Below, in pieces: positions 8,335 to 17,900 of a stretch of DNA of 64,000 bases (the stretch's first letter is position 1; each line of letters starts with the position of its first letter). Under the pieces are notes generated by a model. The model was given only the letters and a program-made list of their open reading frames with translations. It was not told where the DNA came from and made no database searches. The DNA is taken from contig CAWHKZ010000006.1 in assembly GCA_963830165.1 (NCBI GenBank), positions 199,986 through 263,985 of the forward strand, given 5' to 3'. A program made the position numbers and the translations under genes. The stretch is from Bog-756 sp963830165 (GTDB lineage: Bacteria > Actinomycetota > Acidimicrobiia > Acidimicrobiales > RAAP-2).

Positions 8335-9162
8335 TCACCGGGCCGATGCCCCGGCGTCGACCGTCATGGTCAGGCCCGTCACGTAGCGGGCGTCGTCGGA
8401 GGCCAGGAACACGACGGCGTCGGACACGTCGTCGGAGCGGACCAGGTCGACCGGCAGCGAATTGAGGAACAGGGCGCCGATGCCGTGGTCCTCGCCGATG
8501 CGCTCGGTCAGGCCACCCATGGCGTTGAGCATGGGGGTGTCGACCCCGGTGGGGTGGAGGGAGTTGACCCGGATGTGTCGCGAGGCCAGCTCGTTGGCCA
8601 GACTGCGCATGATGCCCACCACTCCGTGCTTGGAGGCCACGTAGGCGGTCAGGTAGGGCTGGCCCTTGAGCCCGGCCGTGGAGCTGACCAGGATCATGGA
8701 ACCGCCACCCGCCTCGAGGAGGTGGGGGAGCGCGGCGGTGCACGTGTTCCACACGCCCGTCAGGTTGACGCCGACGACCGTGTCCCACTGGGCCGGTGCC
8801 ACCTCGTCCCACCGTCGGACCGCGCACACGCCGGCGTTGGCCACGACCACGTCGAGGCGGCCGAGTTCGGCCACCCCCTCGGCCACCGCGGCCGCCATGC
8901 CGTCGGCGTCGCGCACGTCGACCGACGCCGTGGTGATCCGGCCACCGAGCTCGGCGACCAACCGGGCGGTGGTGGCCAGATCCGCGGGGGCGGCGGTCTC
9001 GTAGTCCAGCGACTCCACCTGGGCGCAGACGTCGAGGGCGATCACGTCGGCACCCTCGGCGGCCAGCCGGACGGCGTGGTTCCGGCCCTGGCCGCGGGCG
9101 GCGCCCGTCACCAGGGCCACCCGGCCGGCCAGCCGTCCGGTGGTGCGGTCGATCGTGGTCAC
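8335..9162 (-). CDS. Mycofactocin-coupled SDR family oxidoreductase (carveol dehydrogenase-like)
   Basis: 275-aa SDR. Rossmann motif VTGAARGQGRNHAVRLA near residue 19, NAG as VANAGVCAVRRW near 109, catalytic S in LVSSTAG near 155 and Y-x3-K as YVASK near 169. The GxGRxHA variant and the insertion VCAQVESLDYETAAPADLA after strand 2 are the hallmarks of the MFT-dependent SDR subfamily, whose NAD is non-exchangeable. The start at 9162 overlaps the upstream OYE stop. It sits between the two OYE-type genes, suggesting that alcohol and enone/alkene chemistry are combined on one substrate class; the substrate itself cannot be read from sequence. Confidence 0.9.
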   Translation of the reverse strand: MTTIDRTTGRLAGRVALVTGAARGQGRNHAVRLAAEGADVIALDVCAQVESLDYETAAPADLATTARLVAELGGRITTASVDVRDADGMAAAVAEGVAELGRLDVVVANAGVCAVRRWDEVAPAQWDTVVGVNLTGVWNTCTAALPHLLEAGGGSMILVSSTAGLKGQPYLTAYVASKHGVVGIMRSLANELASRHIRVNSLHPTGVDTPMLNAMGGLTERIGEDHGIGALFLNSLPVDLVRSDDVSDAVVFLASDDARYVTGLTMTVDAGASAR

Positions 9163-11147
9163 GGTGTTGCTCCTGTCGTTGCCGGGATCCGTCCGGCCGG
9201 TGCCGGACCGTCGAGCTCGATGGCGAGGCGCCGGCCCTCGAGGACGGCCTCGAGCACGGTGCGCGGGGCGACGCAGTCGCCGGCCCGCCGCGTCCCGGGA
9301 CGCTCGAGGTAGAGGTCCTCGTCGGGCAGGCGGTGGCCGCAGTCGACGACCACGCCGGCCGCCACCGTCCGGGTGGCACCCGTCCAGGTGTCCTCGAGGT
9401 GGGCCCGACCGTCAGCCAGCCGGCGCACCAGGGCCCGCAGCTCCCGCCGGACCCCGGCCCGCTGGAGGCGGGTGTTGGCGTCGGCCAGGTCACCGGTCAG
9501 TGACAGCAGCGTGCCGGCGATGGGGTCGGGCGTCACCAGGGCCACGTCCCGCCCCGACGCGGCGAGCCACTCGGCCACCCCCACCCCCACCGGGCCGCCC
9601 ACCGTGTCGTGGACCACCACGGTCCCGTCGGGGAGCGCGTCCGGACCATCGGCCAGTGCCCCGGCGGCGTCGACCACGGGTACCGAGCCGTCACCGGGCA
9701 CCGCGTACGGGGTGGGACGACCACCGGTGGCCAGGATCACCGCAGTGCCCCCGGCCCGGGCGGCGTCGAGGCCGTCGGCCGTCACCTCGACGCCGGTGTC
9801 GATGGCCACGCCGAGCCGGGCGCACTCGCCCGCCAGCCAGTCGGTCAGGCCGGCCAGGCGCTCGCGGCCCGGGCCGACGGCCGCGGCCCGCAGGGCACCC
9901 CCGGGCTGTGCCGTCCGCTCGGCCACCCGCACCCGGTGACCCCGGAGGGCGGCCACGCGCGCGCATTCGAGGCCGGCCGGCCCGGCCCCCACGACCAGCA
10001 CATCGACGGTCGGTCCGGGGTCACCGCCCGGTGGTGCCTCGGGGTCGACGTCGACCGTCTCGTGTCCCGAGCGGGGCTCGCCGATGCAGCTGACCAGCGG
10101 GTTCCGGTTGTCGCGCACCCGGCAGGCCTGGTTGCACAGGATGCAGGGGCGTACGGTGCCCGGCGCCCCGGACCGGACCTTGGCCACCAGCCGGGGGTCG
10201 GCGATGAGGGCCCGGGTCATCTCGACCAGGTCGGCCGTGCCGTCGCCCAACGCGGCGGCGGCCATGGCCGGATCGACGACGCTGCCCTGGAGGACGACGG
10301 GCACCCGGCCGGCGGCGGCCCGGCGCATCGTCGCACACAGCGCCAGGTTGAACCCGGCCGGGGTGTGGGCGTCGGGCCGGTAGGCGGTGACCGAGTACGG
10401 GCCGCCGCGCACCACGGTCAGGAGGTCGATCTCCCCGGCCAGGGCGGCGACCTGGTCGGCCGCCTGCTCCGGGGTCACGCCGGCCCACGGGGCCAGCTCG
10501 TCGCACGAGAGCCGCAGGGCGACGAGGCGGTCGGGCCCGACGGCGTCCCGTACCGCGGCCAGCACCTTACCCGTGAGCAGCAGCCGGTCCTCGCCGCAGG
10601 CGTCGTCGCGCTGGTTGGTCAGCCCGGAGTGGAACTGGCGCAGCACGGACACCGGTCCGGCGTCCACCTCCACCCCGTCGAGCCCGGCGTCGACGGCCGC
10701 ACCGGCCGAGGTGGCGAACCCTTCGATCAGGGCGTCGAGCTCGGGCCGGCCCATGGCCATCGGCAGCTCCCGGCTGACCACGTCGGCGACCGGGGACGGG
10801 GCCCACAGGACGGACTGCGAGAAGGCGCTCGATCCCTGGCCTCCCGCGTGCCCGAGTCCGGCGAGCACGAGGGTGCCGTGCGGCCGGCAGGCGTCGGCCA
10901 CGGCCGCCCAGCCGGGTGGGCAGGCCGAGGCCAGCGGGGCGCGCTCGTAGGGCCAGTCCGAGGGGTGCACCGAGGCGGTCTCGGTCACGATGACGCCGGC
11001 ACCGCCGGCGGCGCGGGCCGCGTAGTAGGCGACGTGGCGGGCACCGATGGCCCGCCCCTGGCCGAGGTTCGTCTCATGGGGGCCGAACACCACCCGCGAC
11101 GGTGCGGTGGCCCCGCCGAGGACGATCGGACCGGTGAGGTCGGTCAC
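9159..11147 (-). CDS. Mycofactocin system FadH/OYE-family flavin oxidoreductase (second paralogue)
   Basis: 662-aa protein with the same architecture as the gene at 6360-8327: a degenerate OYE barrel (PIVLGGATAPSRVVFGPHETNLG; AAYYAARAAGGAGVIVTE-like), the iron-sulphur motif CILCNQAC...C near residue 343, and a C-terminal FAD/NAD module with VLVVGAGPAGLECARVAALRG near 390. The barrel is more divergent than in the first paralogue; the usual NxRxDxYGGS segment reads NQRDDACGEDR, so catalytic specificity may differ. GTG start at 11147 overlaps the mftC stop by 4 bp. Known from other genomes as a pair next to mftC; function unproven. Confidence 0.86.
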   Translation of the reverse strand: MTDLTGPIVLGGATAPSRVVFGPHETNLGQGRAIGARHVAYYAARAAGGAGVIVTETASVHPSDWPYERAPLASACPPGWAAVADACRPHGTLVLAGLGHAGGQGSSAFSQSVLWAPSPVADVVSRELPMAMGRPELDALIEGFATSAGAAVDAGLDGVEVDAGPVSVLRQFHSGLTNQRDDACGEDRLLLTGKVLAAVRDAVGPDRLVALRLSCDELAPWAGVTPEQAADQVAALAGEIDLLTVVRGGPYSVTAYRPDAHTPAGFNLALCATMRRAAAGRVPVVLQGSVVDPAMAAAALGDGTADLVEMTRALIADPRLVAKVRSGAPGTVRPCILCNQACRVRDNRNPLVSCIGEPRSGHETVDVDPEAPPGGDPGPTVDVLVVGAGPAGLECARVAALRGHRVRVAERTAQPGGALRAAAVGPGRERLAGLTDWLAGECARLGVAIDTGVEVTADGLDAARAGGTAVILATGGRPTPYAVPGDGSVPVVDAAGALADGPDALPDGTVVVHDTVGGPVGVGVAEWLAASGRDVALVTPDPIAGTLLSLTGDLADANTRLQRAGVRRELRALVRRLADGRAHLEDTWTGATRTVAAGVVVDCGHRLPDEDLYLERPGTRRAGDCVAPRTVLEAVLEGRRLAIELDGPAPAGRIPATTGATP

Positions 11148-12385
11148 CGGTGCGCCGGGCCGGGTCCGGGCGCGAACCCGGCCAGCGGGTGTTCGTCACA
11201 GCTGCGGTCCGGCCGGCGTTCCGGGGTGACCACCGAGGGACGCGACGCCCGCACGGTCACCGGAACCTTGCGGGGACGGGCCGAGTGGTCGGGGGAGGGA
11301 CGGGGTGCCTCGGCGCCGGACCGGGCATCGAGCGCGTGCTCGCCGTGCCCGAGGACGCACTCGGGGTCGGGTCCGTCCAGCGGGAGGCCGGTGAAGAACT
11401 TGGCCGCCATGCACCCGCCCCGGCAGGCGTCGTAGTGACCGCAGGAGCTACAGGCGCCGGCGCTCTGGGGCTCGCGCAGCTCGCGGAACAGCTCGGACTC
11501 CCGCCACACCGAGGTGAACCCCCCGGGGTCGCGGACGTTGCCGGCCAGGAACTCGTCGTGGATGGCGAACGGGCAGGCGTAGACGTCGCCCACCGGGTCC
11601 ACCAGGCAGACCACCCGGCCCGCGCCGCACAGGTTGAGGCCGGGCAGGGCGTCGCCGTAGCCGGCCAGATGGAAGAAGGAGTCGCCGGTCAGCACCTCCT
11701 CGCCCCGGAGGACGAGCCAGTCGTAGAGCTGACGCTGCTGGTCGGCCGTCGGGTGCAGTTCGTCCCACACGTCGGCGCCGCGGCCGGACGGACGGAGCCG
11801 GGTGAGCCGGAGCTGGGCCCCGTAGTGGTCGGCGATGGCCTTGAAGGCGTCGAGCTGGCCCGCATTGTGGCGGGTGACGACCACCGAGAGCTTGAAGCCG
11901 GCGAAGCCGGCGGCGCGCAGTCGCTCCATGGCCGTCACCGCGGTGGCGAAGGAGCCTTCGCCCCGCACGGCGTCGTTGACGTCGGCGGTGGCCCCGTCGA
12001 GCGAGATCTGGACGTCGACGTAGTCGCTGGCCGCCAGGCGGGCGGCCACCTGCTCGGTGATCCGCGATCCGTTGGTCGAGAACTTCACGCCCACGTGGTG
12101 CGCGGTGGCGTAGTCGACGAGCTCCCAGAAGTCGGACCGGATGGTCGGTTCGCCACCCCCGATGTTGACGTAGAAGATCTGCATCCGCTCGAACTCGTCG
12201 ATGAGGGCCCGGCACTCCGCGGTCGAGAGCTCACGGGGGTCGCGCCGGCCCGAGCTGGACAGGCAGTGGACGCAGGCCAGGTTGCAGGCGTAGGTGAGCT
12301 CCCAGGTCAGGCAGATGGGGGCGTCGAGGCCCTGCTCGAACCGGTCGACCAGTCGTGTCCCCGGCCGGGGGGCGAGGGCGGTCAC
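11144..12385 (-). CDS. mftC: MftC radical SAM mycofactocin maturase
   Basis: 413-aa radical SAM/SPASM enzyme that oxidatively decarboxylates the C-terminal Tyr of MftA and then forms the Val-Tyr C-C bond (known chemistry). The SAM cluster motif CNLACVHC lies near residue 33, preceded by ICLTWELTYA; GGGEPT at about residue 76. The SPASM cysteines appear at CGAGRVVC, YACPFAIHDEF, ACSSCGHYDACRGGCMAAKFF and CVLGHG. The Pro/Arg-rich tail after residue 355 is longer than usual. The GTG start at 12385 overlaps mftB by 4 bp. Needs MftB to deliver MftA. Confidence 0.96.
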   Translation of the reverse strand: MTALAPRPGTRLVDRFEQGLDAPICLTWELTYACNLACVHCLSSSGRRDPRELSTAECRALIDEFERMQIFYVNIGGGEPTIRSDFWELVDYATAHHVGVKFSTNGSRITEQVAARLAASDYVDVQISLDGATADVNDAVRGEGSFATAVTAMERLRAAGFAGFKLSVVVTRHNAGQLDAFKAIADHYGAQLRLTRLRPSGRGADVWDELHPTADQQRQLYDWLVLRGEEVLTGDSFFHLAGYGDALPGLNLCGAGRVVCLVDPVGDVYACPFAIHDEFLAGNVRDPGGFTSVWRESELFRELREPQSAGACSSCGHYDACRGGCMAAKFFTGLPLDGPDPECVLGHGEHALDARSGAEAPRPSPDHSARPRKVPVTVRASRPSVVTPERRPDRSCDEHPLAGFAPGPGPAHR

Positions 12386-12684
12386 GCCACGCGCTCGCAG
12401 ATCATGCCCGAGTCGGCCAGGGTGGCCAGCGCCCGCTCGTAGGTGCCCAGCTCCTCGGGGGCCACACCGGCGGCCCGGCAGGCCTCGAGGCCCGAGGGTT
12501 GGTCGGCCAGTGATTCGACGACGGCCAGCAGCGTGCGGCTCTTCAGGAACGACAGCCGTCGGGTCCCGAAGTGGTAGGCCAGGGCGCCGAACGACTCGGG
12601 TCGCAGCGCCACCTGGGGGTGGAGCGCGTAGGGCCGCGAGGGGTCGAATGGCGCGCCGGTCGGCGGCGGGGTGACGGGAGGCAT
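12382..12684 (-). CDS. mftB: MftB mycofactocin peptide chaperone
   Basis: 100-aa RiPP recognition element-type protein that binds the MftA leader and presents it to MftC. Seen: the family signature YALHPQVALRPESFGALAYHF starting near residue 19 (continuing GTRRLSFLKSRTLLAVVE), followed by a short helical C-terminal domain with ATLADSGMI. The ATG at 12684 is the only good start; it lies 41 bp after the mftA stop. The stop overlaps the mftC GTG. Length and position are canonical. Confidence 0.94.
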   Translation of the reverse strand: MPPVTPPPTGAPFDPSRPYALHPQVALRPESFGALAYHFGTRRLSFLKSRTLLAVVESLADQPSGLEACRAAGVAPEELGTYERALATLADSGMICERVA

Positions 12685-12725
12685 GTCGGGTCGGTTCCGG
12701 GGCGTCGGGGGGTGCGGGCGTCGAC

Positions 12726-12872
12726 CTAGTAGACGCCGCACATCCCGTCGATGGAGACGTCCTCGACGAGCAGGTCGCTCTCGACCAGAGCCTCGGCGGG
12801 CGGGCCGGCGGTCGTCGGGGCCTCCTCGGCGGGGCCGGCGGTGGTGCTCTCCTCGTTCGTCGTGACGGTCAT
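12726..12872 (-). CDS. mftA: MftA mycofactocin precursor peptide
   Basis: 48-residue RiPP precursor. The C-terminus is IDGMCGVY, the invariant mycofactocin core whose last Val-Tyr pair becomes the redox-active cofactor (pre-mycofactocin, after MftC and MftE). The leader is Thr/Glu/Pro/Ala-rich and acidic, with the segment LVESDLLVEDVS next to the core, the MftB-binding part in known systems. Start at the ATG at 12872, which has a strong GGAGG six bases upstream; an ATG further upstream (12944) lacks one and would add an unconserved extension crossing the likely promoter. First gene of the minus-strand operon. Confidence 0.97.
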   Translation of the reverse strand: MTVTTNEESTTAGPAEEAPTTAGPPAEALVESDLLVEDVSIDGMCGVY

Positions 12873-12917
12873 GGATCCTCCGGTGATCGGCCGGCGCAGG
12901 GCCGGGGCGGGTCGGTG

Positions 12918-12935
12918 GGTGCAATTTAGTGCACC
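12918..12935. promoter_or_regulatory. Candidate MftR operator between mftA and mftR
   Basis: A perfect inverted repeat GGTGCA-N6-TGCACC lies in the 101-bp divergent intergenic region. Its AT-rich centre gives a minus-strand TAAATT (12923-12928), a plausible -10 element for mftA about 50 bp upstream of its start. A TetR-type repressor bound here would block mftA and possibly mftR. Palindrome seen directly; the assignment to MftR is inferred from position. Confidence 0.6.
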
Positions 12936-12973
12936 GGATGCCAAAATGGAAGCGTGACGACCGGGCGGGGCCG

Positions 12974-13567
12974 ATGACGACGGGGGACGGGGCGACGCGG
13001 GGCCGTCCGGCGGCCACGACCCGCCGGGACGTGGCCCGCGCCGCGCTCGACCTCTTCGCCCGCCGGGGGTACGACGAGACGACCGTAGACGACATCGCCG
13101 CCGCGGTGGGGATCTCGCGCCGCACGTTCTTCCGCTACTACGAGTCCAAGCCCGACGTCGTGTGGGGGGAGTTCGACATCGAGCTCGTCCGCCTGCGCGA
13201 CAGTCTGACCGAGGCCCCGGCCGACGACCCCCTGATGGACGTCCTGCGGCGGTCGGTCATGGCCACCAACCGCTTCGGGGCCGGCGAGCTCGACGAGCTG
13301 CGGATCCGGATGGTGCTCATCGGCACGGTCCCGGACCTGGTGGCGCACTCCGCCGTCCGCTACGAGGAGTGGTGCGACGTGGTGGCCGCCTTCGCCGCGT
13401 CGCGCCTCGGCGGTTCGCCCGGGGACCTCGGCCCCCAGACGGTGGCCCGGGCGGCGCTGGGTGCGGCCATGGCCGCGTTCGCCTGCTGGGCCCGCGGCGA
13501 GGGGGGCGACCTCGTGGCCGAGGTGGACCGGGCGTTCCGGCTCCTGGCCACGGGCTTCGCCGGCTAG
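12974..13567 (+). CDS. mftR: MftR mycofactocin-system TetR-family transcriptional regulator
   Basis: TetR-family regulator, 197 aa from the ATG at 12974. N-terminal helix-turn-helix: TRRDVARAALDLFARRGYDETTV then DDIAAAVGISRRTFFRYYESK at about residues 38-58, the signature MftR recognition helix with TFFRYY. The C-terminal ligand domain is unspecific by sequence; characterised mycobacterial MftR responds to long-chain acyl-CoAs. An upstream in-frame ATG (12929) would put 15 extra residues over the candidate operator and is not preferred. Divergent from mftA, it probably represses the operon and itself. Confidence 0.92.
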   Translation: MTTGDGATRGRPAATTRRDVARAALDLFARRGYDETTVDDIAAAVGISRRTFFRYYESKPDVVWGEFDIELVRLRDSLTEAPADDPLMDVLRRSVMATNRFGAGELDELRIRMVLIGTVPDLVAHSAVRYEEWCDVVAAFAASRLGGSPGDLGPQTVARAALGAAMAAFACWARGEGGDLVAEVDRAFRLLATGFAG

Positions 13568-13662
13568 GACCGGGGTCGACAGGTCGACGGGACCGACCGG
13601 GCGGCGCGATGCTGGTCCCTCGACGAACGGCGCCGCGGGGTGCCGTCGAAGGGGAGGACCAC

Positions 13663-14814
13663 ATGAAGATCCGTGCCGCCGTCTGTTCCGGGCTCCACGA
13701 GCCCTGGAAGACCGAGGAGATCGAGATCGACGCTCCGCACGCCCACGAGGTGACGGTCGAGATGGCCTTCGCCGGGATGTGCCACTCCGACGAGCACCTC
13801 CGCAGTGGGGACATCAGCGTCGACCCCGACGTCCTGGCGGTCTTCGGCGTGGACTCCCTCTTCCCGTGCATCGGCGGCCACGAGGGCGCCGGCGTCGTGG
13901 TCGAAGTGGGCGAGGGCGTCGAGACGGTGGCGGTGGGGGACCACGTGGCTGCCGCGTTCATGCCGGCCTGCGGCACCTGCTTCTGGTGCGCCTCGGGACG
14001 CCAGCACTTGTGCGACCTGGGCATGTTCACCCTCGCCGGCCCGATGATGGGGGACATGACCTGGCGGCACCACCTGGGGGAGGCCAACCTCAACCGGATG
14101 ACCCAGCTCGGGACCTTCGCCGACCACATGGTGGTCAACGAGGCGTCGTTGGTGAAGATCGACCCGACCGCCTCGCTCAAGGCCGCGGCACTCATCAGCT
14201 GCGGGATCTCCACCGGGTTCGGCTCGGCCGTCGACCGGGCGAAGGTGCGGCCGGGCGAGACCGTCGTCGTCGTCGGCTGCGGGGGCGTCGGCTCCGGGGC
14301 GCTGCAGGGCGCCCGCCTGGCCGGCGCCCGTCAGATCGTCGCCGTGGACCCGGTGCCCTTCAAGCTCGAGAAGGCCACGAAGATCGGCGCCACCCACACG
14401 GCCGCCTCGATGCTCGAGGCCAACCTGATGCTGCCCGACCTCACCGAGGGTCGCATGGCCGACGTCGTCATCCTCACCCCGGGTGTGCTGACCGGGGACC
14501 TCGTGGCACCGGCCATGGCCCTGGCCTCCAAGGACGGCCGGGTGGTCACCACGGCCATCGCCCCGTTCAACCAGAACCAGGTCGACCTCAACCTGTTCAA
14601 CTTCGCCATGTTCAACCAGGCGCTGCTGGGCACGGTCTTCGGCTCGGTGAGCCCGCGGGTCCAGATCCCCAACCTGCTCCGGCTCTACGAGGCCGGCATG
14701 CTGGAGATCGACGACCTGATCACCCGGGAGTACTCGCTCGACCAGGTCCAGGACGGCTACGACGACCTGGCCGCCGGCACCAACATCCGGGGCATCGTCA
14801 GCTTCGACGTCTGA
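13663..14814 (+). CDS. NDMA-dependent (mycofactocin-coupled) alcohol dehydrogenase
   Basis: 383-aa zinc-containing medium-chain alcohol dehydrogenase of the NDMA-dependent class, in which bound nicotinamide is re-oxidised in situ, physiologically by mycofactocin. Catalytic-zinc region AGMCHSDEHL near residue 38 and GGHEGAGVV near 69; structural-zinc cysteines CGTCFWCASGRQHLC near 103; cofactor fold VVVGCGGVGSGALQGARLAG near 203. Start ATG 13663 has GGGGAGG nine bases ahead. It lies 95 bp downstream of mftR on the same strand, so co-transcription is possible. The FAFNxxxF-like tail NLFNFAMFNQALLGTVFGS is typical of the family. Substrate range unknown. Confidence 0.92.
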   Translation: MKIRAAVCSGLHEPWKTEEIEIDAPHAHEVTVEMAFAGMCHSDEHLRSGDISVDPDVLAVFGVDSLFPCIGGHEGAGVVVEVGEGVETVAVGDHVAAAFMPACGTCFWCASGRQHLCDLGMFTLAGPMMGDMTWRHHLGEANLNRMTQLGTFADHMVVNEASLVKIDPTASLKAAALISCGISTGFGSAVDRAKVRPGETVVVVGCGGVGSGALQGARLAGARQIVAVDPVPFKLEKATKIGATHTAASMLEANLMLPDLTEGRMADVVILTPGVLTGDLVAPAMALASKDGRVVTTAIAPFNQNQVDLNLFNFAMFNQALLGTVFGSVSPRVQIPNLLRLYEAGMLEIDDLITREYSLDQVQDGYDDLAAGTNIRGIVSFDV

Positions 14815-14842
14815 GCCCCCTCGGGGCACGGTACTCGCCCGG

Positions 14843-14858
14843 CGGGCGGTGCCGCCCG
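14843..14858. terminator. Hairpin between convergent genes
   Basis: CGGGCG-GTGC-CGCCCG forms a 6-bp stem with a tetraloop in the 96-bp gap between the alcohol dehydrogenase and the convergent giant surface gene. A second, smaller hairpin (GCCCC-CTC-GGGGC) follows the dehydrogenase stop at 14815-14827. Neither has a T-run, so termination activity is only suggested. Confidence 0.35.
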
Positions 14859-14910
14859 GGCGGATCAGCGCGGCGCACCTGGCCCGCGCCGACCCGCCCG
14901 GTCGCCCGCA

Positions 14911-17900
14911 TCAGCTGTAGGTGTAGCGGTCGCCGGCGCCGGTGGCCGACGTCCCCTCGGGCGTGGTGACGGTCACGTCGACCGGGCCCGCGGCCCCGGG
15001 CGGGGCCTCGACGGTGATCTCGGTCCCCTTGGCGTTGGCCTTGAAGCTCGCGGCGGCCACCGTCCCGAAGGAGACCGAGGTCGCCCCGCTCAGGCCCGAG
15101 CCCACGATGGTGACCTTGGTGCCGCCCGAGGCCGGTCCCGAGGTCACCGACAGCGAGCTGACGGTGGGCGGGGAGTACGTGAACTGGTCCGAGGGGCCGG
15201 TGAGCGTGGGACCGGCCGCCGTGGTCACCACGACGTCGACGGTGCCCGCCCCATGGGCCGGCGCCAGGACGGTGACCTTCGTCCCCTTGGCGTTGGCCTT
15301 GACGCCGGTGGCGGGGACGCCACCGAAGTCCACCGAACTCGGTGCGACGAGCCCGGTGCCCACGATGGTGACCTTGGTGCCGCCCGAGGCCGGTCCCGAG
15401 GTCACCGACAGCGAGCTGACGGTGGGCGGGGAGTACGTGAACTGGTCCGAGGGGCCGGTCAGCGTGGGACCGGCCGCCGTGGTCACCACGACGTCGACGG
15501 TGCCCGCCCCATGGGCCGGCGCCAGGACGGTGACCTTCGTCCCCTTGGCGTTGGCCTTGACGCCGGTGGCGGGGACGCCACCGAAGTCCACCGAACTCGG
15601 TGCCACGAGCCCGGTGCCCACGATGGTGACCTTGGTGCCGCCCGAGGCGGGCCCGGTGGCGGGACCGACCGAGGTGATCACCGGGCCCACCACCGTCCAG
15701 GTGAAGGTGGACTGACCGGAGAAGCCGGATCCGTCGGTCGCCGTGACGGTGACCGACGCCACTCCGGAGCGGGTCGGGGTGCCGGTGATGGTGCCGGTGG
15801 TCGGGGCGATGGAGAGCCCCGCCGGAAGTCCCGTGGCCGAGAACGTGAGGGTGGCGGTGGGCGACGAGTCGGTCGCCGCGACGGGGAGCGCTGTCACCGC
15901 CGTCCCCACGTGGGCCGTCTGGTCACCCGGCGAGGCGACGGTCACGGTGTCGGTCACCGTCCAGGTGAAGGAGACCGATCCCGAGTAGCCGGCACCGTCG
16001 GTGGCCGTCAGGGTGACCGAGGAGGTGCCCGCCGTCGCCGGCGCGCCGCTGATGGTGCCCGACGACGGGTCGATGGACAGGCCGGCCGGGAGCCCGGTGG
16101 CCGACCAGGTGAGCGTCGCACCGGACGCCGAGTCGGTGGCCGAGGAGGCCAGCGGCGCGATGGCCGCACCCGAGACGTCGTCCTGGGCGCTCGGGTTGGC
16201 CACCGAGACGGTGTCGGTCACCGTCCAGGTGAAGGTGGCCGAGCTGGACGAGCCCGAGTCGTCGGTGGCCGTGATGGTCACCGACGAGGTGCCCCCGGAG
16301 GCCGGAGTGCCCGTGATGGTGCCCGACGACGGGTCGATGGACAGGCCGGCCGGGAGCCCGGTGGCCGACCAGGTGAGCGTCGCACCGGACGCCGAGTCGG
16401 CGGCCGAGGAGGCCAGCGGCGCGATGGCCGTGCCCGAGACGTCGGACTGGTCGCCCGGCGAGGTGACGGTCAGGGTGTTGGTGATCGACCACGAGAAGGT
16501 GGCCGACCCGGAGTAGCCCGAGCCGTCGGTGGCCGTCAGGGTGACCGAGGACGTGCCCGCCACCGTCGGGGTGCCCGTGATGGTGCCCGACGACGGGTCG
16601 ATGGACAGGCCGGCCGGGAGCCCGGTGGCCGACCAGGTGAAGGTCTGGCCCGACCCGCTGTCGGTGGCCGAGGAGGCCAGCGGCGCGATGGCCGCACCCG
16701 AGACGTCGGACTGGTCGCCCGGCGACGCGACGGTCAGGGAGTCGGTCACTGTCCAGGTGAAGGTGACCGAGCCGGAGTAGCCCGAGCCGTCGGTGGCTGT
16801 GACGGCGACCGAGGACGTGCCCCCGGAGGTCGGCGTGCCCGTGATGGTGCCCGACGACGGATCGATGGACAGGCCGGCCGGGAGTCCGGTGGCCGACCAG
16901 GTGAGGGTCTGGCCCGATCCGCTGTCGGTGGCCGAGGAGACCACCGGCGTGATGGCGGTGCCGGAGGCGTCGGTCTGGTCACCCGGCGAGGCGACGGTCA
17001 CGGTGTCGGTCACCGTCCAGGTGAAGGAGACCGATCCCGAGTAGCCGGCACCGTCGGTGGCCGTCAGGGTGACCGAGGAGGTGCCCGCCGTCGCCGGCGC
17101 GCCGCTGATGGTGCCCGATGACGGGTCGATGGACAGTCCGTCGGGCAGTCCGGTGGCCGACCAGGTCAGCGTGGCACCGGACGCCGAGTCGGTGGCCGAG
17201 GAGGCCAGCGGCGCGATGGCCGCACCCGAGACGTCGTCCTGGGCGCTCGGGTTGGCCACCGAGACGGTGTCGGTCACCGTCCAGGTGAAGGTGGCCGAGC
17301 TGGACGAGCCCGAGTCGTCGGTGGCCGTGATGGTCACCGACAAGGTGCCCCCGGAGGCCGGAGTGCCCGTGATGGTGCCCGACGACGGGTCGATGGACAG
17401 GCCGGCCGGGAGCCCGGTGGCCGACCAGGTGAGCGTCGCACCGGACGCCGAGTCGGCGGCCGAGGAGGCCAGCGGCGCGATGGCCGTGCCCGAGACGTCG
17501 GACTGGTCGCCCGGCGAGGTGACGGTCAGGGTGTTGGTGATCGACCACGAGAAGGTGGCCGACCCGGAGTAGCCCGAGCCGTCGGTGGCCGTCAGGGTGA
17601 CCGAGGACGTGCCCGCCACCGTCGGGGTGCCCGTGATGGTGCCCGACGACGGGTCGATGGACAGGCCGGCCGGGAGCCCGGTGGCCGACCAGGTCAGCGT
17701 CGCACCGGACGCCGAGTCGGCGGCCGAGGAGGCCAGCGGTGTGATGGTCGTGCCGGAGGGCGAGGTCTGGTCACCCGGGTCGGTCACCGCCACGGTGTCC
17801 GTCACCGTCCAGGTGAACGTGGCCGAGCCCGAGTATCCGGCGCCGTCGGTGGCCGTGAGCGTCACCGAGGACGTCCCGGCCGTGGTCGGCGTGCCCGAGA

